DNA of 64,000 nt. Origin: Dokdonella sp. GTDB taxonomy: Bacteria; Pseudomonadota; Gammaproteobacteria; Xanthomonadales; Rhodanobacteraceae. The position numbers and the translations under genes are program-made. The stretch is from assembly GCA_016712865.1 (NCBI GenBank), contig JADJQH010000008.1, forward strand, positions 868,001-932,000, in the 5' to 3' direction. Shown piece after piece: positions 1-8,704 of the stretch. How positions within the stretch are numbered: the first letter of the stretch is position 1; each line of letters opens with the position of its first letter. The notes under the pieces are model-generated. The model was not told where the DNA came from. It did no database searches and was given only the letters and a program-made list of their open reading frames with translations.

Positions 1-1139
1 GCGAGCTTCCCCGTCCACAACTTGGCCAGCGGCGTAAGCAAGCGCAAGCACGCCTGTTCGTCGCTGTCGGCCTGACCGCATTCGCTGCGCCCGAGCAGGT
101 GGGTGAGGTGAAACACGAGTTGGAACGCGGCTTCGAAGGCGGCCTGCATGTCGGCCAGGGTTTCCGCATGCAGCGGATGCTCGATCAGGCGCTTGCCGAA
201 GGCCTCGCGCTGGTGCGCGTAGGCGGTCGCCAGCGCCACGCAACGACGCATGCTGGCCAATGCGCCCACGGCGTTCCAGATTCGCGTCACGTTCAACATC
301 GGGGCAATCAGGCGCACACCGTGATCCAGTGCGCCGACCGGCATCGCATTGGCACCGTCAAGATGGATTTCCGCCGTGGCCAACTCGCGCGTGCCGAGCT
401 TGTCCTTGAGCTGATCGATGCGAATGCCGTTCCAGCTGCCATCGGCTGCATGCGTTTCCAGGTAGAACATGGCAAGCGCATGGCCACCGGGTCCGGCTCC
501 GCGCGGTCGCGCAAGCGTCAATGCCATGTCGCCGACCACCGCGGACGTGAACCACTTGCGACCCGTCAATCGCCAATGCCCGTTGCCATCCTGCCAGGCC
601 TCGGCTTCGGTGTTGCCGACATCCGAGCCACCGGCCAGTTCCGTCATCCATTGGCCGGAAAGCCAGCATGTCGAGACATCGCGGGAAGTCAGGCGCGGAA
701 CCGCGTGTGCGATCAATGCGTCGTTGGCGGAGGCCTTGAGCGCGGTGGCGGCACCATCGGTCATGGCCAGCGGGCAGGTGTAGAACTCGCTGGCGATGTG
801 ATGCAGGTAGACACGCAGGAACTGGTCGCAACGCGCGTATTCCCCGTGGCGTGCCTCGTGTCCTGCGGCGACCAGGCCGTAGCGGGTGGCGATTTCGGCG
901 CCGCGTTGCCACACCGGGGTGGATTCGATGCGGTCAATGCGATTGCCGACGGCATCAAAGCGCGTGAGGATCGGTTGCGTTGGCGTGCGTGCGCGGGCTT
1001 CGTCCCAGGCGTGCGCCGCATGCGCGCCCAGCGCATCCAGGTCGGCATCGATTTCGCCGCGGAAGTCTTGCGGCATGTTCTGCGTCAGCCAGGTTTGCAG
1101 GACCCGATCGCTGCGGTACTGGTTTTTCAGGACAGGCAT
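1..1139 (-). CDS. AidB-like acyl-CoA dehydrogenase family protein (3' end cut by window edge)
   Basis: The minus-strand reading begins at an ATG at 1139 and runs off the left edge, so about 379 N-terminal residues are visible of a family that usually has about 540. Residues 161-174 read SGQWMTELAGGSDV, the conserved acyl-CoA dehydrogenase segment in the form typical of AidB, the alkylation-response flavoprotein. Further on, TRIWNAVGALASMRR and the following helix also fit the AidB/acyl-CoA dehydrogenase fold. The family binds FAD; AidB itself is linked to DNA protection against alkylation, and whether this copy does that or acts on an acyl-CoA is inference. An in-frame ATG 18 bases upstream (1157) sits just after a TATAAT box and could be a leaderless start. 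Confidence 0.8.
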   Translation of the reverse strand, partial: MPVLKNQYRSDRVLQTWLTQNMPQDFRGEIDADLDALGAHAAHAWDEARARTPTQPILTRFDAVGNRIDRIESTPVWQRGAEIATRYGLVAAGHEARHGEYARCDQFLRVYLHHIASEFYTCPLAMTDGAATALKASANDALIAHAVPRLTSRDVSTCWLSGQWMTELAGGSDVGNTEAEAWQDGNGHWRLTGRKWFTSAVVGDMALTLARPRGAGPGGHALAMFYLETHAADGSWNGIRIDQLKDKLGTRELATAEIHLDGANAMPVGALDHGVRLIAPMLNVTRIWNAVGALASMRRCVALATAYAHQREAFGKRLIEHPLHAETLADMQAAFEAAFQLVFHLTHLLGRSECGQADSDEQACLRLLTPLAKLWTGKL

Positions 1140-1163
1140 TTTCGGATGCGATGGCATGCGCAA

Positions 1164-1169
1164 ATTATA
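1164..1169 (-). promoter_or_regulatory. Possible -10 box (TATAAT) for the AidB-like gene
   Basis: A perfect TATAAT on the minus strand lies 6 bases before the alternative ATG at 1157 of the AidB-like gene. If used, transcription would begin at or next to that ATG, giving a leaderless message. No convincing -35 box is visible at 16-18 bases upstream. Confidence 0.35.
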
Positions 1170-1212
1170 GACCGCAAGCCATCGCCGGTCGGCTGCGCCA
1201 GGGTGACGCGGT

Positions 1213-3490
<2,278 letters not shown>

Positions 3491-3494
<4 letters not shown>

Positions 3495-3982
3495 AAACCC
3501 GCTTTGCCTGCCTGCTTGCCATCGGCCTTTCGCTGACATGCGCCATGGCGCACGCCGCCACCGCGGAGCGCCCCGCGCTCAAGGTGCAGACCCTGCAAGG
3601 GGCGAGCTTTGACCTGGCGACGCATCGCGGCAAATGGGTGATGGTCAATTTCTGGGCAACCTGGTGCGCGCCCTGCATCGAGGAAATGCCGGTGCTGTCC
3701 GAGTTCGTGAAGTCGCGCGAGGATGTCGAAGGCATCGGCCTGGCCTTCGAGGATACCGAGCGGCAGGAGATCGTCGATTTCCTCAAGCGCCATCCGGTCG
3801 ATTACCCGATAGCGCAACTGGACGTGGAAAACCCGCCGCCGGATTTCGAGATTCCGCGTGGCCTGCCGACCACCTACCTGATCGCACCGGATGGCAGCGT
3901 GGCCAAACATTTCCTCGGACCGGTGACGCGGGACGATCTGGAGCAGGTCGTCAATTCCCGCAAACCGCCCGTGGGTTCCTGA
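3491..3982 (+). CDS. Periplasmic TlpA-like thioredoxin-fold protein
   Basis: 163 residues with a cleavable signal peptide (about residues 1-23, ending AHA). A thioredoxin-fold domain follows with the active site WCAPC (Cys59 and Cys62) after NFWATW, and the cis-proline loop GLPTTYLI near residue 140. TlpA/ResA-type proteins are periplasmic thiol-disulfide reductases serving cytochrome c maturation or copper-site assembly; the partner here is unknown. The ATG overlaps the yihY-like stop codon, and acylphosphatase follows after 7 bases, so the three are probably one transcript. Confidence 0.88.
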
Positions 3983-3989
3983 GCGCGGC

Positions 3990-4256
3990 ATGGCCTGTTG
4001 GCGCTATTTCGTATCCGGCAAGGTGCAGGGCGTGGGGTTTCGCGCGGCAACCCGTAGCCAGGCGCTGCGGCTTGGACTCCAGGGATCTGCGCAGAATCTT
4101 CGTGACGGCCGCGTTGAGGTGCTTGCCTGTGGCGACGAAGCGTCCCTGAGCCAGCTCGCTGACTGGTTGCGGCACGGCCCGACTGGGGCGCGCGTGGATG
4201 CACTTGAAGCGGACGTGATCGAGAACCTCGCTCCCATCGGATTTTTCATTCGCTGA
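3990..4256 (+). CDS. acyP: Acylphosphatase
   Basis: An 88-residue protein with the canonical acylphosphatase loop KVQGVGFR (Arg18 binds the carboxyl-phosphate) and the catalytic Asn in GSAQNL (Asn36), followed by DGRVEV. The enzyme hydrolyses acyl phosphates such as acetyl phosphate and 1,3-bisphosphoglycerate in the cytosol. Length is normal. The end overlaps the convergent DNA glycosylase gene by 11 bases. Confidence 0.93.
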   Translation: MACWRYFVSGKVQGVGFRAATRSQALRLGLQGSAQNLRDGRVEVLACGDEASLSQLADWLRHGPTGARVDALEADVIENLAPIGFFIR

Positions 4257-4866
4257 GCGGCGGCAACAGCCAACGCCAAAGTTCATCCCGGGCCTTGGAG
4301 ATTCCAATTCGCGGTGTTGCCAGGGGATGCCTCGGGGGGTTCAGTCCGTCGGAAAAGATACCCACGCCATCCGCGCCGCTCACCAGGTCGGCTCCATCAT
4401 GGCGCTTGTCCAGCCCCAGCGCCTGGGTCAACTTGCCGGGGCCGTTGCAGAGATTGCGGTCATCACGCGCCTTGGGTCGCGCCTGGCGCATGGCGTCAAT
4501 GCCGTCCAGCGGTTGCAAGGCGCGGATCAGCACGCCCACGCCTTCGCCCTGTTTTCCGCACACGGCATTGGCGCACCAGTGCATGCCGTAGCTGAAATAC
4601 ACGTACAGGTGCCCGCCTTCGCCAAACATGGTGGCATTGCGCGCTGTTTTTCCGTTGTAGGAATGCGCGGCCGGGTCAGCTTCTCCGCAATAGGCCTCCA
4701 CCTCGACGATGCGGCCGCTGCGACCGTCGGCAACGCGCAGGATCTTGTTCAGCAACTGCGGCGCAACCACGCGCGGATCACGCGCAAAGAAACGGCGCGG
4801 CAAGGCCAGCCGGTCTGGGGATGGCCGCAGGCCGGAATTGGAGAGATCTGCGCGTGACGACTTCAT
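4246..4866 (-). CDS. 3-methyladenine DNA glycosylase (AAG/MPG family)
   Basis: The 206-residue protein carries the catalytic EVEAY segment (residues 55-59), then AHSYNGKTARNATMF and HLYVYFSYGMHWCAN, all diagnostic of the alkyladenine glycosylase (Mpg) fold. It removes 3-methyladenine, hypoxanthine and related bases during base-excision repair. The start at 4866 (MKSSRADL) is preferred; an in-frame ATG at 4878 adds four residues. It diverges from the lipoprotein gene at 4906 across 39 bases. The AidB-like gene 3 kb away is a second alkylation-linked gene in this segment, but the two are not in one operon. Confidence 0.93.
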   Translation of the reverse strand: MKSSRADLSNSGLRPSPDRLALPRRFFARDPRVVAPQLLNKILRVADGRSGRIVEVEAYCGEADPAAHSYNGKTARNATMFGEGGHLYVYFSYGMHWCANAVCGKQGEGVGVLIRALQPLDGIDAMRQARPKARDDRNLCNGPGKLTQALGLDKRHDGADLVSGADGVGIFSDGLNPPRHPLATPRIGISKARDELWRWLLPPLSE

Positions 4867-4905
4867 GCCATGATTCATCGGGTCGATTGTGGAACCTGTC
4901 GTGAC

Positions 4906-6168
4906 ATGAGAATACTCGCCATCTCCGTGTGTGCATTGTGCCTTGTCGCCTGCGGACGCAACGGCGGCCCGGGTGCGGATGCGCACGTCTCCGCTGTGCC
5001 ATCCATGCAGCTCCAGCGCGCCGAATGGTCGTTGCCGAGTCCGCTGGGTGCGGCGCAGCCAGACTTGGTGGCCAGCCCGGATGGATCGGTGCTGCTGTCG
5101 TGGGTGGAAGCCGACGGCTCCGGCGATGCCATGAAGTTCTCGCGTTGGCAAGACGGCATCTGGTCGGCGCCGCAGGCGATTGCGCGGGGCGACAACTGGT
5201 TCGTCAACTGGGCGGACACGCCGCACATTGCCATCGCCAGCGATGGTGCACTGTGGGCGCACTGGCTGGAAAAATCCGCAGCCGCAACCTATGCCTACGA
5301 CGTGGTCATGGCGCGTTCGGCCGATGACGGCGCGCATTGGTCACAACCGATTCGCGTCAACGATGACGGCACCCCGACCGAGCACGGTTTTGTTTCGCTG
5401 TGGCCGACAAGCGAAGGAGGCATCGGCGTGGCCTGGCTGGATGGCCGCGAAACCGGCGCAGGCGGCCACGAAGACCACAAGGGCCACGAAAATCACGGCG
5501 GGGCGATGAGCTTGCGCGCTGCACGCTTCGACGCGCAGATGCAACGTCGTGATGAACACCGCATCGATGCCAGCACCTGCGATTGCTGCCAATCGACAGC
5601 GGCCTTGACGGATGTGGGCGCCCTGCTCGCCTACCGCGACCGCAGCGAAGACGAAATCCGCGACATTTCCGTGGTGCGCCTGGGCACCGACGGCTGGAGC
5701 GCACCACGGCCGGTGCACGCGGACAACTGGAAGATCGAAGGCTGTCCGGTGAATGGCCCTGCGCTTGCGGCGCGCGGCATGAACGCGGCCGTCGCCTGGT
5801 TCACTGCGGCAGACAACTCACCACGTGTTGGCCTGGCCCGATCAATGGACGCCGGTACAACCTTCTCTGCGCCCGTGTGGGTGGACCAGGGCGAAGCGGT
5901 GCAAGGCAGGGTGGATGTTGCCCTCGACAGCGAGAGGACATGGGTGCTGTGGACCCGCGAAGATGCCAATGGCCAGAGCCTGCATCTGGCAGCCTACGGC
6001 GCCGACCGCTCGCAGCCGCTGGCGCGCATGGAAGTGGCGCGCCTGCACGGTCACGGCCGCGCCACCGGATTTGCCAGGCTGCTGGCCAGCAACGGCGAAC
6101 TGTTTGTGGTGTGGACCGATGTGATCGACAAGAAACCGCGCCTTTTCGGTGCGCGCATCAAACTCTGA
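4906..6168 (+). CDS. Putative lipoprotein with sialidase-like (BNR) beta-propeller and His-rich loop
   Basis: The 420-residue product begins MRILAISVCALCLVAC, a lipoprotein signal with lipobox LVAC at residues 13-16, so the ATG at 4906 is chosen over one at 4870. The body contains repeated SPDGSVLLSWVEADGSG-like and DGALWAHW/RSADDGAHWSQP blades typical of the BNR/sialidase propeller superfamily, but no full sialidase active site is apparent. Residues 186-199 form a His-rich loop (GGHEDHKGHENHGG), and a Cys cluster STCDCCQ lies near 223-229; both suggest metal binding. The substrate is unknown and a glycosidase role is not supported. Confidence 0.6.
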   Translation: MRILAISVCALCLVACGRNGGPGADAHVSAVPSMQLQRAEWSLPSPLGAAQPDLVASPDGSVLLSWVEADGSGDAMKFSRWQDGIWSAPQAIARGDNWFVNWADTPHIAIASDGALWAHWLEKSAAATYAYDVVMARSADDGAHWSQPIRVNDDGTPTEHGFVSLWPTSEGGIGVAWLDGRETGAGGHEDHKGHENHGGAMSLRAARFDAQMQRRDEHRIDASTCDCCQSTAALTDVGALLAYRDRSEDEIRDISVVRLGTDGWSAPRPVHADNWKIEGCPVNGPALAARGMNAAVAWFTAADNSPRVGLARSMDAGTTFSAPVWVDQGEAVQGRVDVALDSERTWVLWTREDANGQSLHLAAYGADRSQPLARMEVARLHGHGRATGFARLLASNGELFVVWTDVIDKKPRLFGARIKL

Positions 6169-6243
6169 CGGAGGGCCCTGCGCTCAGCGTGTGCGAATCA
6201 AGCGCAAGCGCGAAGTCACGCGAAGCCAGGCCAGATTCCGAGC

Positions 6244-6921
6244 TCAGATTTCCTGCTTGGGTACTTGTCTTGAGCCAACGAATGCGAACGCCGTGACCCA
6301 TGCGAGGATGGCTCCAATCATTTGGGCAACGAGGAAGGCCGAGACATCTTCGGGTCGTATTCCCGCGAAGCTTTGAGTCAGGGCACGCGCCAGGGTGACG
6401 GCCGGGTTGGCAAATGCGGTGCTCGCCGTGAACCAGTAGGCAGCGAAGATGTAGCTGGCCACCAGGGCGGCAATGGCGTTGGGTCGGAATTGCGCTCCGA
6501 GCAGGATGGTCAGCAGCAGGCCGAAGGTGGCTACGCCTTCGCTGAGCCACTGTGCAGAACCGCTGCGCACGCGGGTTCCGGGCTGCAACAGATCCACTCC
6601 GAACATGGCATGCGCCAGCAGGACTCCGACAAGGGCGGCGAGCATCTGCATACCAAGGTAGGCCAGCGTTTCATGGTTGCGCAGCTCGCCGCGCAAGCGC
6701 ATGACGAGGGTGACGGCCGGATTGAAATGGGCGCCCGAGATCGGGCCGAATACCACGATCAGCACATAGAGCATGCCAGCCGTTGCGGCGGCGTTGGCCA
6801 GCAGGGCGATGGCGTCATTGCCCTGGGCAAGGGTGGCTCCCATGATGCCTGAGCCCACGATGCAGGCCAGCAGCAACGCAGTGCCGACAAACTCGGCCAT
6901 CAGTTTGCGCCACAGGCCCAT
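6244..6921 (-). CDS. aqpS: Aquaglyceroporin of the arsenic operon (AqpS-like MIP channel)
   Basis: A 225-residue MIP-family channel with six membrane helices and both NPA boxes: HFNPAVT (Asn67) and FANPAVT (Asn172). It is the last gene of the ars cluster; its ATG overlaps the arsC stop (TGATG). In Sinorhizobium meliloti the AqpS-ArsC pair detoxifies arsenate by reducing it and letting arsenite leak out down its gradient; the same arrangement is inferred here from gene order. With no Acr3 or ArsB in the cluster, this channel is the only visible arsenite exit. Confidence 0.85.
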   Translation of the reverse strand: MGLWRKLMAEFVGTALLLACIVGSGIMGATLAQGNDAIALLANAAATAGMLYVLIVVFGPISGAHFNPAVTLVMRLRGELRNHETLAYLGMQMLAALVGVLLAHAMFGVDLLQPGTRVRSGSAQWLSEGVATFGLLLTILLGAQFRPNAIAALVASYIFAAYWFTASTAFANPAVTLARALTQSFAGIRPEDVSAFLVAQMIGAILAWVTAFAFVGSRQVPKQEI

Positions 6922-7304
6922 CAGAGTGTTGCCAGCAGGATCTTGACGCGAGCCGAGATCTCATCGCGTATGGCTCGATAGCCCGCGTCGTCCATGTGCT
7001 TGGGGTCGGGCAATGCCCAGTCCTCACGGCGCCTGGCGGGCAACCACGGGCAGCTGTCACCACATCCCATGGTGATTACCGCGTCGAATTCGCCGCCGAT
7101 CTGGTCCAAGGATTTGGACTCATGGCCGGAAAGGTCGTAACCCAATTCGGCCATGAAACGCATGGCCTTGGGATTGATCTGGCCGGATGGCTTTGAGCCC
7201 GCGCTCGCAGCTTCAACCTTGTTGCCGCCGTGGATGCGGGCAAAGGCCTCGGCCATCTGGCTGCGGTTGGAGTTTTCAATGCAGACAAAGAGGACGCGCT
7301 TCAT
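6921..7304 (-). CDS. arsC: Arsenate reductase, thioredoxin-coupled low-molecular-weight PTPase type
   Basis: 127 residues, starting MKRVLFVCIENSNRSQ. This contains the CX5R phosphatase-type loop (Cys8 to Arg14). The relay cysteines are in MGCGDSCPW (Cys81 and Cys85), followed by REDWALPDPK, as in ArsC enzymes of the Staphylococcus/Sinorhizobium class that use thioredoxin. It reduces As(V) to As(III) in the cytosol. The frame is open further upstream, but the motif fixes the start at 7304. It overlaps arsN2 by four bases and touches aqpS. Confidence 0.93.
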   Translation of the reverse strand: MKRVLFVCIENSNRSQMAEAFARIHGGNKVEAASAGSKPSGQINPKAMRFMAELGYDLSGHESKSLDQIGGEFDAVITMGCGDSCPWLPARRREDWALPDPKHMDDAGYRAIRDEISARVKILLATL

Positions 7305-7750
7305 GGCTGGGTCGGATGCTGGACAAGCGGTTTGATCATGCAGGTTGCCGATGCGGGACACAGCGAGCGGAATTCGGCACTTTGCTGGACTGCGAAAGGA
7401 GCATGCGCGCGCTCGATCGCGGTGTAATGGCGTCGATTGAAAAACGGGGCTGCGGTCTCGGTCAGCAAAACCAGTTGCGAAATGCCCGAGTCGACCGCAT
7501 GGGCTTCCATGGCGGAAACCAGCTTTTCGCCAAGACCACAGCCGCGCAGGTTTTTGCGAACGGCCAAGGATCGCAGAAGGCCGGTGAGTTCAAAGCGTTC
7601 AAGCCCAACGACGCCGACCAGAGTCTCGCCCTGCATGGCCACGATGAAATCTACCGTGGCACCTTCAAGGTCGCTGACGGGCAGATGGCAATCCTGCAGC
7701 AGGCCTTGGATAGCGCCTGAATCCGTGTCAATCCCGGGTCGCAGATTCAT
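7301..7750 (-). CDS. arsN2: ArsN2-type GNAT acetyltransferase
   Basis: A 149-residue GNAT protein. The acetyl-CoA binding segment LLRSLAVRKNLRGCGLGEKL is followed by LVLLTETAAPFFNRRHY and a C-terminal EFRSLCPASATCM. That last motif is characteristic of the ArsN2 family found in arsenic operons. The related ArsN1 acetylates arsinothricin and phosphinothricin; ArsN2 has no firmly established substrate, so the activity is unknown. It sits between arsI (3 bases apart) and arsC (overlap of 4), inside a tightly packed transcript. Confidence 0.85.
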   Translation of the reverse strand: MNLRPGIDTDSGAIQGLLQDCHLPVSDLEGATVDFIVAMQGETLVGVVGLERFELTGLLRSLAVRKNLRGCGLGEKLVSAMEAHAVDSGISQLVLLTETAAPFFNRRHYTAIERAHAPFAVQQSAEFRSLCPASATCMIKPLVQHPTQP

Positions 7751-7753
7751 GGG

Positions 7754-8242
7754 TCAGCAGCAGCCCGATTGCGGTGCGCAGCAGGATGTCACCGAGTCCT
7801 GGCGCGGTTGAATGGACGATGCGTCGGTGCTGCAGCTTGCGCCATCGGTTGCGCAGGCCGCGCCGCCGGCGTAGTAGCTGGTCGCCTCACCCGTGGTGTG
7901 GAAGGTCTCCCAGCGCGTGCCCTGCGGGTCTTCGCTCCAGAGCTTGTCCGACTTGGCGTAGCAGCAGATTGTCGCCTTCTCCGGCACCACCGTTTCGCCC
8001 GCCGCATCCAGGCGCTTGCCGATCACATCGAGTGCTTCATTGCTATCGACCTGGAAGCCCAGGTGATCGATGCCCACTGCGCGGCCGGTGCTGGAAATGG
8101 CGAAGTTGACGCGTGGATCTTCCAGCATCCATTTCGCGTAGTCGGGCTTGACTACAGCGGGTTCGGCCGCAAACAGGCGGGAATAGAAGCGGATGCTGGC
8201 GCCGAGGTCGGAAACATTGAGGTGAACATGAAAGCGATTCAT
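7754..8242 (-). CDS. arsI: ArsI/CadI-family VOC metalloenzyme (organoarsenical C-As lyase candidate)
   Basis: 162 residues with a vicinal-oxygen-chelate fold. Likely metal ligands are His5 (NRFHVHLNV), His60 (GIDHLGF) and Glu112 (RWETFH). The TICCYAKSDKLW segment holds the vicinal Cys93-Cys94 pair that binds trivalent methylarsenic in ArsI, the Fe(II)- and O2-dependent lyase that demethylates MAs(III) and aromatic arsenicals. A Cys-rich tail (CATDGASC, later SCCAPQSGCC) is unusual. The start at 8242 lies inside the arsR stop (ATGA overlap). Confidence 0.85.
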   Translation of the reverse strand: MNRFHVHLNVSDLGASIRFYSRLFAAEPAVVKPDYAKWMLEDPRVNFAISSTGRAVGIDHLGFQVDSNEALDVIGKRLDAAGETVVPEKATICCYAKSDKLWSEDPQGTRWETFHTTGEATSYYAGGAACATDGASCSTDASSIQPRQDSVTSCCAPQSGCC

Positions 8243-8580
8243 TTGCGTACTCCTGATTTTCCGGGCTTGCAGACGCCCGGGGGTTTGCAACGAGTGTCAT
8301 TTGAGCAACAGTTCTCGGTGAGGTAAGTCAGCAATGCATTCATTTGCAGGTAGTTGGCGCGCACGCGGATGACACGCCCTTCGCGTTCATCAAGCACCAA
8401 TGCGGATGCACGCAAGACATTGAGATGGGCGGTAAGCGTGGCCGCCGGCAGATCCAGGTGTTCGCGCAGTTCACCCACCGAAAGGCCCGCAGGTCCAACC
8501 TGAACCAGTTTGCGAAACGCGGCAAGGCGGGACTCATGACTGAGTGCAGTCAAGGCGGCAAGGGCGGAATCCATCTTCAT
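8239..8580 (-). CDS. arsR: ArsR/SmtB-family arsenic-responsive repressor
   Basis: A 113-residue winged-helix repressor; the recognition region ATLTAHLNVLRASALV is near residues 47-63. It lacks the usual ELCVCDL site in the DNA-binding helix. Instead it has a C-terminal cluster ENCCSNDTRCKPPGVC with Cys91, Cys92 and Cys98, plus Cys104. The Cys-Cys-x5-Cys spacing equals that of the Acidithiobacillus ferrooxidans ArsR site (Cys95, 96, 102), which supports arsenite sensing. As first gene of the operon it should repress its own promoter at 8587-8615. A start two codons later (MDSAL) is possible. Confidence 0.88.
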   Translation of the reverse strand: MKMDSALAALTALSHESRLAAFRKLVQVGPAGLSVGELREHLDLPAATLTAHLNVLRASALVLDEREGRVIRVRANYLQMNALLTYLTENCCSNDTRCKPPGVCKPGKSGVRK

Positions 8581-8586
8581 GATTCG

Positions 8587-8615
8587 ATAATTCCAGAAGC
8601 ATGGAAATAAATCAA
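8587..8615 (-). promoter_or_regulatory. Predicted ars operon promoter with overlapping ArsR operator
   Basis: On the minus strand TTGATT (8615-8610) and AATTAT (8592-8587) are separated by 17 bases, a reasonable sigma-70 pair. An inverted repeat TTCCA-N6-TGGAA occupies 8591-8606, overlapping the spacer and the -10 box. That is where an ArsR dimer would block polymerase. The predicted transcription start falls within a few bases of the arsR ATG. Confidence 0.5.
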
Positions 8616-8656
8616 GCGCCCCGGTGACCACGCAATCGGCATTGGCAAAGGACCAA

Positions 8657-8682
8657 GAAAAAACCCCGCAAATGCGGGGTTT
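8657..8682 (-). terminator. Rho-independent terminator after gcvP
   Basis: Reading the minus strand, CCCCGC-ATTT-GCGGGG forms a six-pair GC stem (8664-8679) followed by a TTTTTTCTT tract. It lies 22 bases past the gcvP stop and upstream of the ars promoter, so it insulates the two units. Confidence 0.85.
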
Positions 8683-8704
8683 CTTCAAGGCTCTGATGTT
8701 GCGC

